Positions 27,101-35,159 are shown, numbered from the stretch's first letter. The stretch is DNA of 64,000 nucleotides from Sphingomonas sp. IW22 (GCF_041321155.1 NZ_JBGGWB010000004.1:62001-126000), one strand, 5' to 3'. Notes: a model not told the origin generated them from the letters alone. Numbers and translations: made by a program.

Positions 27101-27397
27101 GTAGCCAGTATCGCGCTTGGCTGTGTTGCGCAGGTCGGATTCGTACTCAATCGTGGTCGAACCGACCAGATTGTCGATGAACCGAGATGCGGCCTTGCCT
27201 GATCCCGTGCCCACCTTGGTATGGGCTTCCGTCCCTTCGGTGTAGTTGTTGATCCAGGTCTCGTGCGTGGTGTCCGGGAACATAAGCCGCAACCGTCCCA
27301 CGAACTCGCTGCGCAGCACCGCCTCGACATGACTGGCATCCCGCAGCATGCGGCAGCGCGCAATAGTTTCACGAATGCGGGCGATATCAGCTGTCAT
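24131..27397 (-). CDS. Large DNA methyltransferase (NPPW type), methylase 3 of the operon
   Basis: From ATG 27397 the product is 1088 residues. It has SAM motif I IVDMCCGSGTMLAE (about residue 385) and catalytic motif IV GLVSNPPWLAMS (about 600), an N6-adenine methylase arrangement. About 380 residues precede the core and a long C-terminal half follows, which may recognise DNA; RADSAFGMSGYLIL-like late segments are of unknown role. Size and order recall type IIG or PglX-like enzymes, but no helicase or nuclease motif is visible in the chain. Overlaps its neighbours by 11 and 7 bases. ATG 27397 lies inside the end of methylase 2. Confidence 0.82.
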   Translation of the reverse strand: MTADIARIRETIARCRMLRDASHVEAVLRSEFVGRLRLMFPDTTHETWINNYTEGTEAHTKVGTGSGKAASRFIDNLVGSTTIEYESDLRNTAKRDTGYGQVQEQAAGLVRAGMPISTVRGVLSDTVEWYAYDAELAAGVDPSSCTAADITLVVIDELKLPDDSVLSAEQLGGFIKKHLAREQSRPLRSEFLASDLGMESAAYKSSAGPLSLLVDEGRKADPSASLATDLWSQFVDHLEGPAGTFRTAAYVDEAYVTLLARLLSANVLTAKAVLSTNDELKTILNGEFFRNNFQLENVVEQDYFGWLLGPSYIDRLVAVARDLQRDLYAYDFSWYPDEDLFGRFMAQLARRSQRKLLGQEWTPHWLARLLADCCIDGLPNGESPRIVDMCCGSGTMLAEIIKATRVRFGFSAIEQLEDVATGFDIDPLAVSLAKTTWVVSLSAEIKAATKPIVIPVYHADSLFAVTPVSASVPLVGESDTIPVSLDGTTVHLPTALVQPAYREFFDKIVDWAYDEARDAQQRGTVAGFSKADADSFLDGTIAVFGITLSPELYKQLSEALFPLAHRMAELAVAGRNGIWAFILRNTYRPGLLTGHFNGLVSNPPWLAMSGLADNPYRDLLKGRAKLYGIQPAGQSFLHLELGTMHLLHAIDRYLGPGACVACLVPGTVLNGTHHERLRQHDFLTSDRPVPFDITEIWQVAPGTFKYPGAALVGHKRANTTGLPQSTFSGFVATDAGLNAAGFSVRTIGSARSAWVLETGGGSAVAGGGGDLPQQGADLMPRTAVCVDIVQNAGAEVHVDTPTRASAWGFTIKSAKEMAADRFPGHVAPRFLFRMAQSENLLPFVLGVHRAPLALPALRAAGGTWSILDEAEIRRQGFTQTARRFAAINQRLKTVGKGKSLQQRIDERGKLSKQVFGMSGYLILAGAGGKIICAACVPVAQAQDLVVDQTLYWKVVTDADEAWYQVGMLNSEALTNATLAFNPKGDFGERHLHTLPYRMMPAYDAANGDHQKIAVLAKDIATLADAHCTTDLYLADPAKALTARRRKLRTLLEASPLLAQLETLAQSALAGASTASSGGSGSWTQAPVC

Positions 27398-29516
27398 GGA
27401 CGGTCCTTTGGCGGGCAGCGCACGCGGCCTCAAGGCGAGTGTCGATATGGCGCGCTACGTCTTTGAGGTCGTTTTCGTTCATACCGGGCAACGAAGCGGC
27501 AAGGATGAACATGTCGATCTGGTGCAGGGCTGACGGCACGCCCGCAGCCAGCTGCTGTCCGAGCGCGGCAAGTCTCTCGCAGTCGCGGTCCGACAAAACA
27601 GGAATCGGTACCTGACGTATGTGCGTCGCTTCGAGTTTGAGCGCGCCGCCGCCAAGCGGCGTGCCGGCGGCTTCCATCGCCGCGCGGCACCAACTGCTGT
27701 GGAACAGGGCATAGAGCGCATGCGCTGTCCACTGCCTCTGCTCCGCCCACAGCGTTGAGAAGTTGGCATCAATCAGGACCGGCGGCTGTGTATTCAGCGC
27801 GACGGCCGGTGTGCCGTGATTGATGCGCGGCGTAAAAATCGCGGGCAGGTGGCGTGCGGTGAAGGCCGGCAGCATGTACCAGAAGCGCGGCACGTCGCGG
27901 CCGTTCGCGGGCCGGCGGACATTGGTGCGCACGGCCGTAAGATCGGGAATGAACCGGGCCGGCTCTTTCGGGTCGAGCGCGGTCCGGGCTGCCAGACGTA
28001 CGAACGAAGCGAGCTCAGGAGGCATAACGCGGGGCGCAGATACGCGCAGCTTACGATAAGCTTCCGCCGCTTCTGCGACGAGCGGCTGGTCTTCCGGCAG
28101 AACCCAATCAAATAAATCAAGCGCGCGGGTGGCCGGAACGCGCCCGTCCGCAAAGGCTTGCATATCCGCCTGACGATGAAGAACGGGGCGCAGCGCCGCC
28201 ACAGGAACGCGAACCTGAATGTTCTGAAAGCTGTCCGATGCTTCGACGGTGACGGTCTCGCCCTCTTCGTCACCGGCAAGCGTCACATAAAAGAACCGGT
28301 TGCAGCCCGAACGCAGGCCCTGGCTGACCCGGATGCCCGCCTGTTCGAGCGTCTGGAGGTGCGCCGGCGCCGTTCCCGGCGGCAGCATGTCCCGCAATCC
28401 TTCCGGTATCGCCGCCGGCCTTGCGTTACGGGCGGAAAATAGCGGCAGGGTATCGCGCCTGTTTTCGGCCTTTTGGAACCAGCCCTTGTGTGCAAGGCGC
28501 TGCTCCAGCGTGTGCCATTCCTCATCCAGCGCAAAGGGGCGGCGCTCAATGCCCGGCACCTCCCCGTTTGCCGCGCCGGCCCATGCCGCAAAGTCCTGCT
28601 CCGGTTCCGCACCAGGAAAAGCACCGCCCACAAGCGACTCTCCGCCCGCAGCCGCCGGCGCTACTTGAAGCCAGGTTGCGGTCGGCAAGGGAGACCGGGC
28701 TGGCACAGGCATTTGCGCCTCATCCCATGAAAGCCGCCGCGCGATCACAAGATGCGTGCGCACCAGCGCATCGGAAAACCAGCCGGGTTGGGTATCCGCG
28801 ACAATGTACTCAAGGCGAAACGCGCGCAGCAGCAGGTAGCGTACGACATCGGCATAGTCGCGCGAACGCCAGGTGGCGGGAACGACAAGGGCCAGGCGTC
28901 CGCCTGGCCGTGTCAAGAGGGCGGACAAGAGCCAAGCCGGTACGGAAAGATCGGCAAGGCCCGAATAGCCGTTAACCAGTGCCTGCCAGAGCGTGCGCTC
29001 GCCGCCGGTCATGCGCGCGTCCACAATCGCGGACAGGCCCCGGCGCACGTCACCGACACCGGCACCGTTCCCGGTTTGCGACTGGTATCTCACATAGGGG
29101 GGATTGGTGATGACAAGATCGTAGCCGGGCGTATGCAGCGCCGCGATGGTGGCGGGGTCGAACGCGCTGCCCGTGAGAATATGACTGTTATCCGCAGCAT
29201 CGTCCGCGTGCAAAGCCGCCATCCTACGACCGCAGAAGGCGGCTGTTTCGGGATCAAGCTCTATGCCGTCCAGTCGGTTGAGCCGAGTCCCCCGCGCCAG
29301 GGCTGTCAATGCTGCCGCATCAAGCAGGTCGCCGTGCCCAGCCATCGGATCGATTACCGTGCGCGCGCCGGAGTCGAGCGCTAGGTGCGCGAGAAGCGCC
29401 CCCAGCGGCAACCCGGTAAAGAACTGTCCCAGCCGTTTGCGCTGAGCTTGCGGTAGGCTTTCCTCAAAGGACCGCGCCGAGGATCTGATGGCGCGGACTG
29501 CGTCAGTCGCCCGCAC
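27387..29516 (-). CDS. N6-adenine DNA methyltransferase (NPPY type), methylase 2 of the operon
   Basis: The 709-residue protein begins with RKRLGQFFTGLPLGALLA (a 'GQFFTP'-like box), motif I TVIDPMAGHGDLLDAA (56-65 core) and motif IV DLVITNPPYVRYQ (NPPY at 138-141). These are the gamma-class adenine methylase motifs in TaqI-like order. The C-terminal half (FFYVTLAGDEEGE; HIRQVPIPVL) looks like a target recognition domain. It starts within the end of methylase 1 (14-base overlap) and contains the start of methylase 3, so all three are translated as a coupled unit. Confidence 0.85.
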   Translation of the reverse strand: MRATDAVRAIRSSARSFEESLPQAQRKRLGQFFTGLPLGALLAHLALDSGARTVIDPMAGHGDLLDAAALTALARGTRLNRLDGIELDPETAAFCGRRMAALHADDAADNSHILTGSAFDPATIAALHTPGYDLVITNPPYVRYQSQTGNGAGVGDVRRGLSAIVDARMTGGERTLWQALVNGYSGLADLSVPAWLLSALLTRPGGRLALVVPATWRSRDYADVVRYLLLRAFRLEYIVADTQPGWFSDALVRTHLVIARRLSWDEAQMPVPARSPLPTATWLQVAPAAAGGESLVGGAFPGAEPEQDFAAWAGAANGEVPGIERRPFALDEEWHTLEQRLAHKGWFQKAENRRDTLPLFSARNARPAAIPEGLRDMLPPGTAPAHLQTLEQAGIRVSQGLRSGCNRFFYVTLAGDEEGETVTVEASDSFQNIQVRVPVAALRPVLHRQADMQAFADGRVPATRALDLFDWVLPEDQPLVAEAAEAYRKLRVSAPRVMPPELASFVRLAARTALDPKEPARFIPDLTAVRTNVRRPANGRDVPRFWYMLPAFTARHLPAIFTPRINHGTPAVALNTQPPVLIDANFSTLWAEQRQWTAHALYALFHSSWCRAAMEAAGTPLGGGALKLEATHIRQVPIPVLSDRDCERLAALGQQLAAGVPSALHQIDMFILAASLPGMNENDLKDVARHIDTRLEAACAARQRTVHDS

Positions 29517-31416
29517 TGCATAGAACTCCGGTTAGCGGCTGTTCCGCATACCAGCGATAGAAGACATCCGCGTCGAGCGGGACTTGCTGATGATGGCTGA
29601 GGAAATGCGTCACAAGGCGGGAGTAAAGCCTCTGCGCCGTCGCTTCGGCCGGATCATGCGCGGCGGTCGCCGCGCGGTGAAGGGCCGTGGCGACCGTCCA
29701 TACACATTCGTCAGCTCCGGTCTTGCTTTCGGTCCGGGCCTCGGCATTGCGACGTGGGCCCAACAGGAGCACGGGATCGCCGCGCACGGCTCCTTCCGTT
29801 GTAACCTGTTTGAAGCTGCCCTGCTTCTTGTCGAGAACCCCCGCATATTCCACATCAAAACCGGCTTCCTGGTAGGCGCGCTGCAAGGCGTTCCAGACTT
29901 CGGCTGATGCGGAATGAAACACCATCGTGGCTTTGCCGGACGGCTTCAATATCCGGCGGGCCTCACTGAACGACCGGGTCAGCAGGCCCTGGTACTCGTC
30001 AATGGCCTTGCCTTGGTCCGGGCTAACGATGGCTTCATCCGTGCGGTCGGTGAAGGTCTTGAGCCAAGCCTCGTTTATGAAACTGAGTTCGGCATAGGGT
30101 ATGTTGGCTCCGAAGGGCGGGTCCGTGAACACGTAGTCGATACTGCCGGACGGCAGCGCGACGGCGCAGCTGGAGCCGTGGACGACTTCGACCTTGCCGC
30201 TACCGCCGTGTATTGTCTCAAACGCCTGCGCAATCGTTGTCAGCTTGCGCCGCAATCCTGCAAACAAATTCTTTTCGACCGGAAGGCCGCTGACATAGAG
30301 CACGCCGGGCTGGGCGCTGGTGACGACCAGGTCTTTCTGGCCGGACTTCGCCACGACGCGCGTCATGATCGTGCCATGCGCGGCGTTATAGCTGAGTAGC
30401 CAGAATCGCAGCCCTTCGCGAAGGGCGCCGTGATAGGATTCCACACGCTCCCACATGCGGGCGAAGACGATGAGATTACGCCGCGTGTAGAAGTGGTGAA
30501 CGTGCGTAATGCCTTGATGGTAGCCTTTTCGGTAGAGGTCGCCCCAGGGGATCCACGCCTGCGGGACGCACGACGGGATCGGCTCCGCCTCAATTTTCTT
30601 GATAAGCGTCAGGTCGGCGGCCGTTGCCGGGCGCGACCAGCGTTTTTTCCCGGTTGAACCATAGACGCGGGCCAACGCGCGTCCGCGCAATTCGCGCTGC
30701 TCGCCCAGCACATCATCCTGTTCCTGCACCGTCACGCGCTGCACATCATCCAGCGGCGCTTCATGGCGGCATTTCGGGCAGGAGAAGGTGGAGGAAATCT
30801 TCGCCGGATCGAGCGAAACGCACGCATCCCACAAGGTGACAGAGCTGCGGCAGCCGGGGCAGCGCAGCTTATCGCTCCAGATCAAGTGACGAAAGGAGCC
30901 TTTGGCGCCGGAGGGATCGCGCGCCTCATACATCCAGCCGTCTTCGCTCTCCCCGGCCGCCAGCACATCTTCGGCGGCCTTCCTGAACGCGGCAAGATCG
31001 GGCGGATTGGTCAGGGTCCGGCCGACAAAGGAGCCGAGCGCGCCCAGCTCATAGAGTACGGCATTGCGGGCACCCCACTGCACGTCAAGACCAAGGCGAA
31101 TCGCTTCGGCGCGCAATTCGTCGGTTGGCCGTTCACAAAGCAGCGCGGCGAGGCCGGTCGTCCCACTGCCTCCGAACCCGTCAAACACGGTGTCGCCGGG
31201 TTTGGTATGGGCGGCGATATATAAGGCAATCGCCTCCGGGGAGATCTTTGTCGGGTAGGGAAAGGCCCCGTACAAGGCACCCGTACGCTTTGCCGCAAGC
31301 GGCTGGCGGTAGAGGGCATCCAGAGATTTGGCGGGCATCGCCCGCGCTGCCTTGCGCGGCCTAGTCGCGGTGTGAAGCATCTGATCGTGGTCCCCCGGCA
31401 TTCTCATTTGTTTCAT
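29503..31416 (-). CDS. DNA methyltransferase with inserted zinc ribbon (DPPF type), methylase 1
   Basis: The 637-residue protein has motif I VFDGFGGSGTTGLA (79-88), then two CxxC pairs (C186/C189 and C213/C216) forming an inserted zinc ribbon, and catalytic DYVFTDPPFGAN near residue 431. DPPF with a split methylase core resembles DUF1156-like or beta-class N4/N6 methylases. It closes with a helical tail (LYSRLVTHFLSHHQQVP). ATG 31416 overlaps the RHH stop by 4 bases. With two further methylases downstream, its site specificity is probably distinct. Confidence 0.82.
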   Translation of the reverse strand: MKQMRMPGDHDQMLHTATRPRKAARAMPAKSLDALYRQPLAAKRTGALYGAFPYPTKISPEAIALYIAAHTKPGDTVFDGFGGSGTTGLAALLCERPTDELRAEAIRLGLDVQWGARNAVLYELGALGSFVGRTLTNPPDLAAFRKAAEDVLAAGESEDGWMYEARDPSGAKGSFRHLIWSDKLRCPGCRSSVTLWDACVSLDPAKISSTFSCPKCRHEAPLDDVQRVTVQEQDDVLGEQRELRGRALARVYGSTGKKRWSRPATAADLTLIKKIEAEPIPSCVPQAWIPWGDLYRKGYHQGITHVHHFYTRRNLIVFARMWERVESYHGALREGLRFWLLSYNAAHGTIMTRVVAKSGQKDLVVTSAQPGVLYVSGLPVEKNLFAGLRRKLTTIAQAFETIHGGSGKVEVVHGSSCAVALPSGSIDYVFTDPPFGANIPYAELSFINEAWLKTFTDRTDEAIVSPDQGKAIDEYQGLLTRSFSEARRILKPSGKATMVFHSASAEVWNALQRAYQEAGFDVEYAGVLDKKQGSFKQVTTEGAVRGDPVLLLGPRRNAEARTESKTGADECVWTVATALHRAATAAHDPAEATAQRLYSRLVTHFLSHHQQVPLDADVFYRWYAEQPLTGVLCSAGD

Positions 31417-31631
31417 GTCCGCTCCGGTGCAGCTGCCCGCTTGTCCAGAGCCGGCCGCCGCACAGCCCGTGCGGGCTGCTGGTGTCGCCGCAAATATTCA
31501 TGGATGGCACGCCGCACGACCCAAGATACGGATACGTCGTCCTTTTCGGCGAGCGTGTTCAACGTGTCATAGTCTCCGGGCGTGACGCTGACCGTGACAC
31601 GGGGGCCGAGTTTTTTCGATCGATCACTCAT
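31413..31631 (-). CDS. Ribbon-helix-helix protein leading the methylase operon (72 aa)
   Basis: PRVTVSVTPGDYDTLNTLAEKDDVSVSWVVRRAIHEYL matches the CopG/RHH fold (beta strand, then two helices); shown here in parts: VTVSVTPGDYDTLNTL and VSWVVRRAIHEYL. It is followed by a basic tail. First gene of the operon, overlapping methylase 1 by ATGA. Likely an autoregulator, since uncontrolled restriction genes are harmful, or a DNA-targeting subunit. The promoter should lie in 31632-31906. Confidence 0.75.
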   Translation of the reverse strand: MSDRSKKLGPRVTVSVTPGDYDTLNTLAEKDDVSVSWVVRRAIHEYLRRHQQPARAVRRPALDKRAAAPERT

Positions 31632-31906
31632 GGCAGGCCTGCTAATGTTCCTCTAATGTTCACATAGCTGGATGTGAGTCACATTGCAACATATTGCATC
31701 ATTCTGACTCACACGCAAAGGCTGTTTCACAGCGTTTTCATATACATGCCAACCCGTCATCGCTCGCGCTCAAAATCGCGGCTATTGTCCTCCCATGCCC
31801 AGCGCCGACCGCGACCCGCGCCATCTCCTGGAATCGTCCGGCAGCGGCAGGCGTCGGTTATGAGGCTTGCGACGTTGAGTTCGCGATCTGTTAATTTAGG
31901 CACCTC
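31632..31906. promoter_or_regulatory. Intergenic region with promoter of the RHH/methylase operon
   Basis: The 275 bases are noticeably more AT-rich than their surroundings (for example CACATTGCAACATATTGC near 31680). They contain TTGCAACAT/ATATTGCATC-type direct repeats beside the RHH start, a plausible promoter and RHH operator. No gene supported. The integrase gene ends at the right side. Confidence 0.45.
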
Positions 31907-33103
31907 TCACCCCAACATCCTTTCAATAACCGTGCCGATCTGCTCCGCAGTGTCCAGGACATGCTCATCATCAAGATGGGCATAGCGCGCTGTCGATTGC
32001 GGGTTGGCATGACCGAGCAGACGGCCGATCATCGGCAGCGTCTCCTTGTTCATCGCTGCATGGCTGGCGAATGTGTGTCGAAGGTCGTGGAGGCGCACGC
32101 CGCGAAGGCCCGCTTTCGCGCGGATTTCGTGCCAATAATGATCGATGGTGCGCCACGGTTTGCGATAACGCGGGCTCCAGAACAGCCAGGGAATGCTTTT
32201 GTGCCTTGGGAGTTCGTCGATCAGCGCTCTGGCCTCATCCCCCAGCCAGACAACGCGCGGCCCGGTCTTGCTGTCGCGCAGCTTCAGCCGGTTTCCGCGC
32301 ACGTCCTGCCATTGCAGGCCAATGATCTCGCCCACCCTGCATCCGGTCAGCAGCAGAAGCGCGACGGCCGTGGCGGCGAGCGACCTTGCCTTGTCGTCGC
32401 CCGCCCGCATTCGCGCCAACACCTCGCCCAGCCGCTCCAGTTCTGCAAGGCTCAGGAAGCGCTCGCACTTGCGCTTGCGATAGAGGCGAACGCTCCGGCA
32501 AGGATTGGTGTTCTCCAGCCGATAGCCCCAACTCTCCGCCTTGTTGAGCATGTTGTTGAGGATCGACATCACGCGGTTGGCGCCGCCGGGACCGATCCGG
32601 TTGTTGAGATCGGCAAACCATCTGGTGACGTCCGCCTCGTTCAGCGCATCGATGAAGATGCCGGGGAAGGCGTCTTTGAGGTAGAGTTGGCAGTATTTCT
32701 CATGGGTGTAGTAGGTCGATGGCTTCCAGTGCGGCGACCAGCGCTCCCAGTATTCCGTCAGGAAATCATCGAAACGGGGCGCGGAACGGATGCGCTGGCG
32801 TTCGGTCGCCGGATCAAGACCAACCTGCGCATAGGCGATCACGCGCCGCGCGACGATCGTGGCCTGGTGGCGCGTGATGACCGCCGCTGAACCGATCGTC
32901 ACCGTGCGCAGGCGACCGGCCATCCGGGTCTGCACGATGTAGACCTTGCGGCCGGTCGCATAGTGACGGATGCCGAAGCCGTGCTCGACGCCGAGCCAGG
33001 TCGTCCTGCGCGGCTTGCCCTTCGGGAGCCGCATATAGACGACATTCGCCCCGACCTCCGCCAGCGCCTCGGCGACGATCTGCTTGAGCGCAAGGGCGGT
33101 CAT
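31907..33103 (-). CDS. Tyrosine recombinase/integrase 2 of the island
   Basis: The 398-residue protein contains all catalytic landmarks: LLTGCRVGEIIGL (Arg I), DSKTGPR (Lys), LHDLRHTFASHA (His-x-x-Arg), LLGHANPQSTARYAHL (second His and nucleophilic Tyr). The N-terminal part has a phage-integrase-like DUF4102-type region (GFGIRHYATGRKVYIVQTR). ATG 33103 overlaps the stop of the upstream integrase (ATGA), so the pair is co-translated. It likely works with its neighbour to move the island. Confidence 0.9.
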   Translation of the reverse strand: MTALALKQIVAEALAEVGANVVYMRLPKGKPRRTTWLGVEHGFGIRHYATGRKVYIVQTRMAGRLRTVTIGSAAVITRHQATIVARRVIAYAQVGLDPATERQRIRSAPRFDDFLTEYWERWSPHWKPSTYYTHEKYCQLYLKDAFPGIFIDALNEADVTRWFADLNNRIGPGGANRVMSILNNMLNKAESWGYRLENTNPCRSVRLYRKRKCERFLSLAELERLGEVLARMRAGDDKARSLAATAVALLLLTGCRVGEIIGLQWQDVRGNRLKLRDSKTGPRVVWLGDEARALIDELPRHKSIPWLFWSPRYRKPWRTIDHYWHEIRAKAGLRGVRLHDLRHTFASHAAMNKETLPMIGRLLGHANPQSTARYAHLDDEHVLDTAEQIGTVIERMLG

Positions 33104-34413
33104 GCGCGCAGCCCTATCGCCTGGGCAAGATTGCCCGAAATTCTCGCAGCCGCGTCGGCGATCACATCGTCGGAGAGATGCGCATATTTCGCGGTCGTCT
33201 CGGGCAGGACGTGCCCCAGCAGCTTTCCGATTGTGGCGAGCGGCACATTGTCCATGATTGCGGTGGAGGCGAAACTGTGCCGCAGGTCATGGATGCGAAC
33301 GTCCGGCAAGGCACAGGTGCGGCGAAAACCCGGCCACCAGTTATTGAGAGTAAGCGGGCCAGTCCCCAGGACATTGGGAAAGACATATGGGCAGTCCTCG
33401 CGCCGGGGCTGGGCTTCGAGGATCGCTAGCGCCTGACTGTTCAGCCAGATGGTCTTGGGTCCGGTCTTGCTGTCGGGCAGCGCCAGCTGCGGCGGTCGCA
33501 CCCATTCCCAGCGCAGGTCCCGGATTTCGCTGATGCGCGCGCCGGTATAGAGCAGCAGACGGACGATCGCGACCTCTGCGGGATGGTCCGCTTCGGCTTC
33601 CCGCAGCGCCGCGCCCATGCGGCGATATTCGAGCGGCGAGAGATAGCGCTCGCAGGCCTGCCGCTTGTAGCGCGGCATCCCCCGGCAGGGATTGGAGCCC
33701 TTGCGCCGCAGATGCAGCGCCTCGGCATATTTGAACAGCGCGGCCAGGACCGGGATGGCACGGTTATACTTCGACTCGCGATCCCCGGCACAATCGTCGC
33801 GCCAGCGTGTGATGTCGGCTCGGGTCACGTCGGCGACGCGAAGATGCCCGAACACCGGGGCAAGGTCACGTTGCCATGCGTCACGGTTACGCTTGGTTGT
33901 GGACGGCTTCCAGCAACGCGCGATATCGGACCAGTAGGTTTCGACATAGTCGGTGAAGAGCGGCGTGGCCTTGACCACCGTGCGCTTGGGCAGGCCGTCC
34001 AGCGTGACCTCCGCCAGCAAGCGCCGCGCCTGGGTCCGCGCCAGCTCGGCATCGACGTCGGTCGTGCGGCCGAGCGACACACGCCGATGCTTGCCGCGAT
34101 GGCGTAGGCGCACGAACCAGTAGTACCGACTCGTCGGCCGAACCCTCAGCCCGAAGCCCGGCAGCATGGTGTCCCAAATGCAGTATTCCCTCGCCCGCAG
34201 CGGCAGCTTACGCCGCGCGAAATTACCGTCGAGATATGCCCGGCGACCGGGCTTTTGCCGGCTGGGGACCATAAGGCCATCATCCATAGCCGAACTGCTC
34301 TCGCAAGTCGCGGAAATCAGCCGATTTCGAGGGACCAGATAGCCATAGGGATCATCCGAACTGTCGGGCTGAACTTCAGTCTCGACTACTGATTTTATTG
34401 GATTTTTCTCCAT
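33100..34413 (-). CDS. Tyrosine recombinase/integrase 1 of the island
   Basis: The 437-residue protein has LLYTGARISEIRDL (Arg I), DSKTGPKTIW (Lys), IHDLRHSFASTA (His-x-x-Arg) and LLGHVLPETTAKYAHL (His, Tyr). The N-terminal half resembles the second integrase (GFGLRVRPTSRYYWFVRLR), so the two are diverged duplicates. The ATG at 34411-34413 lies 3 bases from the right-hand oriT repeat, so recombination at that repeat would change this gene's promoter. Overlaps integrase 2 by 4 bases. Confidence 0.9.
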   Translation of the reverse strand: MEKNPIKSVVETEVQPDSSDDPYGYLVPRNRLISATCESSSAMDDGLMVPSRQKPGRRAYLDGNFARRKLPLRAREYCIWDTMLPGFGLRVRPTSRYYWFVRLRHRGKHRRVSLGRTTDVDAELARTQARRLLAEVTLDGLPKRTVVKATPLFTDYVETYWSDIARCWKPSTTKRNRDAWQRDLAPVFGHLRVADVTRADITRWRDDCAGDRESKYNRAIPVLAALFKYAEALHLRRKGSNPCRGMPRYKRQACERYLSPLEYRRMGAALREAEADHPAEVAIVRLLLYTGARISEIRDLRWEWVRPPQLALPDSKTGPKTIWLNSQALAILEAQPRREDCPYVFPNVLGTGPLTLNNWWPGFRRTCALPDVRIHDLRHSFASTAIMDNVPLATIGKLLGHVLPETTAKYAHLSDDVIADAAARISGNLAQAIGLRA

Positions 34414-34416
34414 ATA

Positions 34417-34442
34417 TGCACCTTAAGGTGCGTAGGGTGTGC
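34417..34442 (+). other. oriT: oriT core, copy 2
   Basis: TGCACCTTA then AGGTGCGTAGGGTGTGC: identical to copy 1 except A for C at 34425. The hairpin becomes a perfect 14-bp palindrome (GCACCTTAAGGTGC, 34418-34431) followed by TGCGTAGGGTGT, with predicted nick after 34440. Same orientation as copy 1. Bases downstream lead to small genes and ssb, a leading-region-type content, so this copy may be joined to the original leading side of oriT. Confidence 0.75.
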
Positions 34443-34604
34443 GCATATCCCAAGAGACCGCTATATGGTCCCGGACCTGTCCGGAGGTCGTTGGAAATGG
34501 CCCGTAGCCGGGTCCGGCTGGGCAGAGGTCCGCCGGCAGGCGGAACGGCGAGAATCGACCCGCGCGAAGTCAGGGGCCACCAGCGGGCGCCTTGGTCAGG
34601 CGAG

Positions 34605-34727
34605 GATCGTCACCCGAATGGGCGGAGACAAGGCGCTTGCCTTGGCTCCGTGAGGTTGGGTTGCCGGGCCCCAACGGGGTGCGGCAGCCCTAGCGAATAG
34701 AGCCGTCATCGGGCGTGAAGCCCGATG
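34605..34727 (+). repeat. Structured repeat, copy 2 of 3 (GATCGTCACCCG element)
   Basis: GATCGTCACCCGAATGGGC, then CGGAGAC, an AAGGC-GCTT-GCCTT hairpin closed by CGGAG/CTCCG, a middle part with crossing pairings (GTTGGG 34655-34660 with CCCAAC 34670-34675; TGCCG 34662-34666 with CGGCA 34682-34686), ATAGAGCC and a perfect 8-bp hairpin CATCGGGC-GTGAA-GCCCGATG (34707-34727). Crossing stems suggest a pseudoknot. It fills most of the 377-base gap between oriT copy 2 and the next gene. Confidence 0.7.
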
Positions 34728-34819
34728 CGCCCCCGCACCATTCTTCTCCTTCCGGGGCGGAGGCTCTCCCGCTATGGTCGGACTGTTCATAGCCCGATCA
34801 GCCTTGAACAGAGGCACCT

Positions 34820-35038
34820 ATGGCAAAGACACTGGAACAGGAGCGCGCAGCGTTCGAAGCGGATGCACAGCGATTGGAGGAACGGCGCCGAAAGCTCGAA
34901 GAGCGAGAGCGCGAGCAGGCCATAACGGCGGTGGAAAAAGCGGGCCTGCTGAAGCTTGAAATCAGGCGGCTGACCGCGATCGTCGAGCGGGTAAAATCGC
35001 TCGGAATCGACGAGGTTGAAAAGCGGCTGAGGGCCTGA
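34820..35038 (+). CDS. Small coiled-coil protein (72 aa), TraC/TraD-accessory-like
   Basis: Nearly the whole product is charged heptad-like helix (EQERAAFEADAQRLEERRRK), ending AITAVEKAGLLKLEIRRL and IDEVEKRLRA. Short coiled-coil proteins with a 'KAGL' segment are found beside oriT in Agrobacterium-type plasmids as TraC/TraD accessory proteins, so a relaxosome role is possible. It is transcribed away from oriT copy 2, in the direction of the predicted leading strand. Confidence 0.65.
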   Translation: MAKTLEQERAAFEADAQRLEERRRKLEEREREQAITAVEKAGLLKLEIRRLTAIVERVKSLGIDEVEKRLRA

Positions 35039-35113
35039 ACCCAGCCTGCCGCGGCAGCGCCGCGGCACGGGCATAGGGGGTTCGATGCCCCCTATGCCCG
35101 TATTCCTTCCAGC

Positions 35114-35152
35114 AAAAAAAGGGGAGAGGCGACGCGCGCGCCTCCCCTTTTT
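35114..35152. terminator. Bidirectional rho-independent terminator
   Basis: A7, GGGGAGAGGCG, a short GC loop, CGCCTCCCC and T5 form a strong hairpin with A/T runs on both sides. It separates the plus-strand coiled-coil gene from the minus-strand 74-aa gene. Confidence 0.85.
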
Positions 35153-35159
35153 GTCGGTC

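Larger units (their letters stand above)
19719..34442. mobile_element. 14.7-kb defence island bounded by direct repeats of the oriT core
   Basis: A 26-bp sequence (25 identical) is present at both ends in the same orientation, at 19719-19744 and 34417-34442. Between them lie a RloC-like gene, an RHH/three-methylase/PLD operon and two overlapping tyrosine recombinase genes, the outer of which starts 4 bases from the right-hand repeat. Recombinase genes beside one of two direct repeats is the usual picture for an integrated element with attL and attR. Recombination between oriT copies by the relaxase, as described for TrwC, is an alternative origin. Confidence 0.7.

Noticed and set aside
23052..31631. 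DISARM or BREX assignment of the methylase/PLD operon
   Set aside because: No DrmA/DrmB helicase or DUF1998 protein, and no PglZ/BrxC-like genes; only the PLD protein is shared in type with DISARM.
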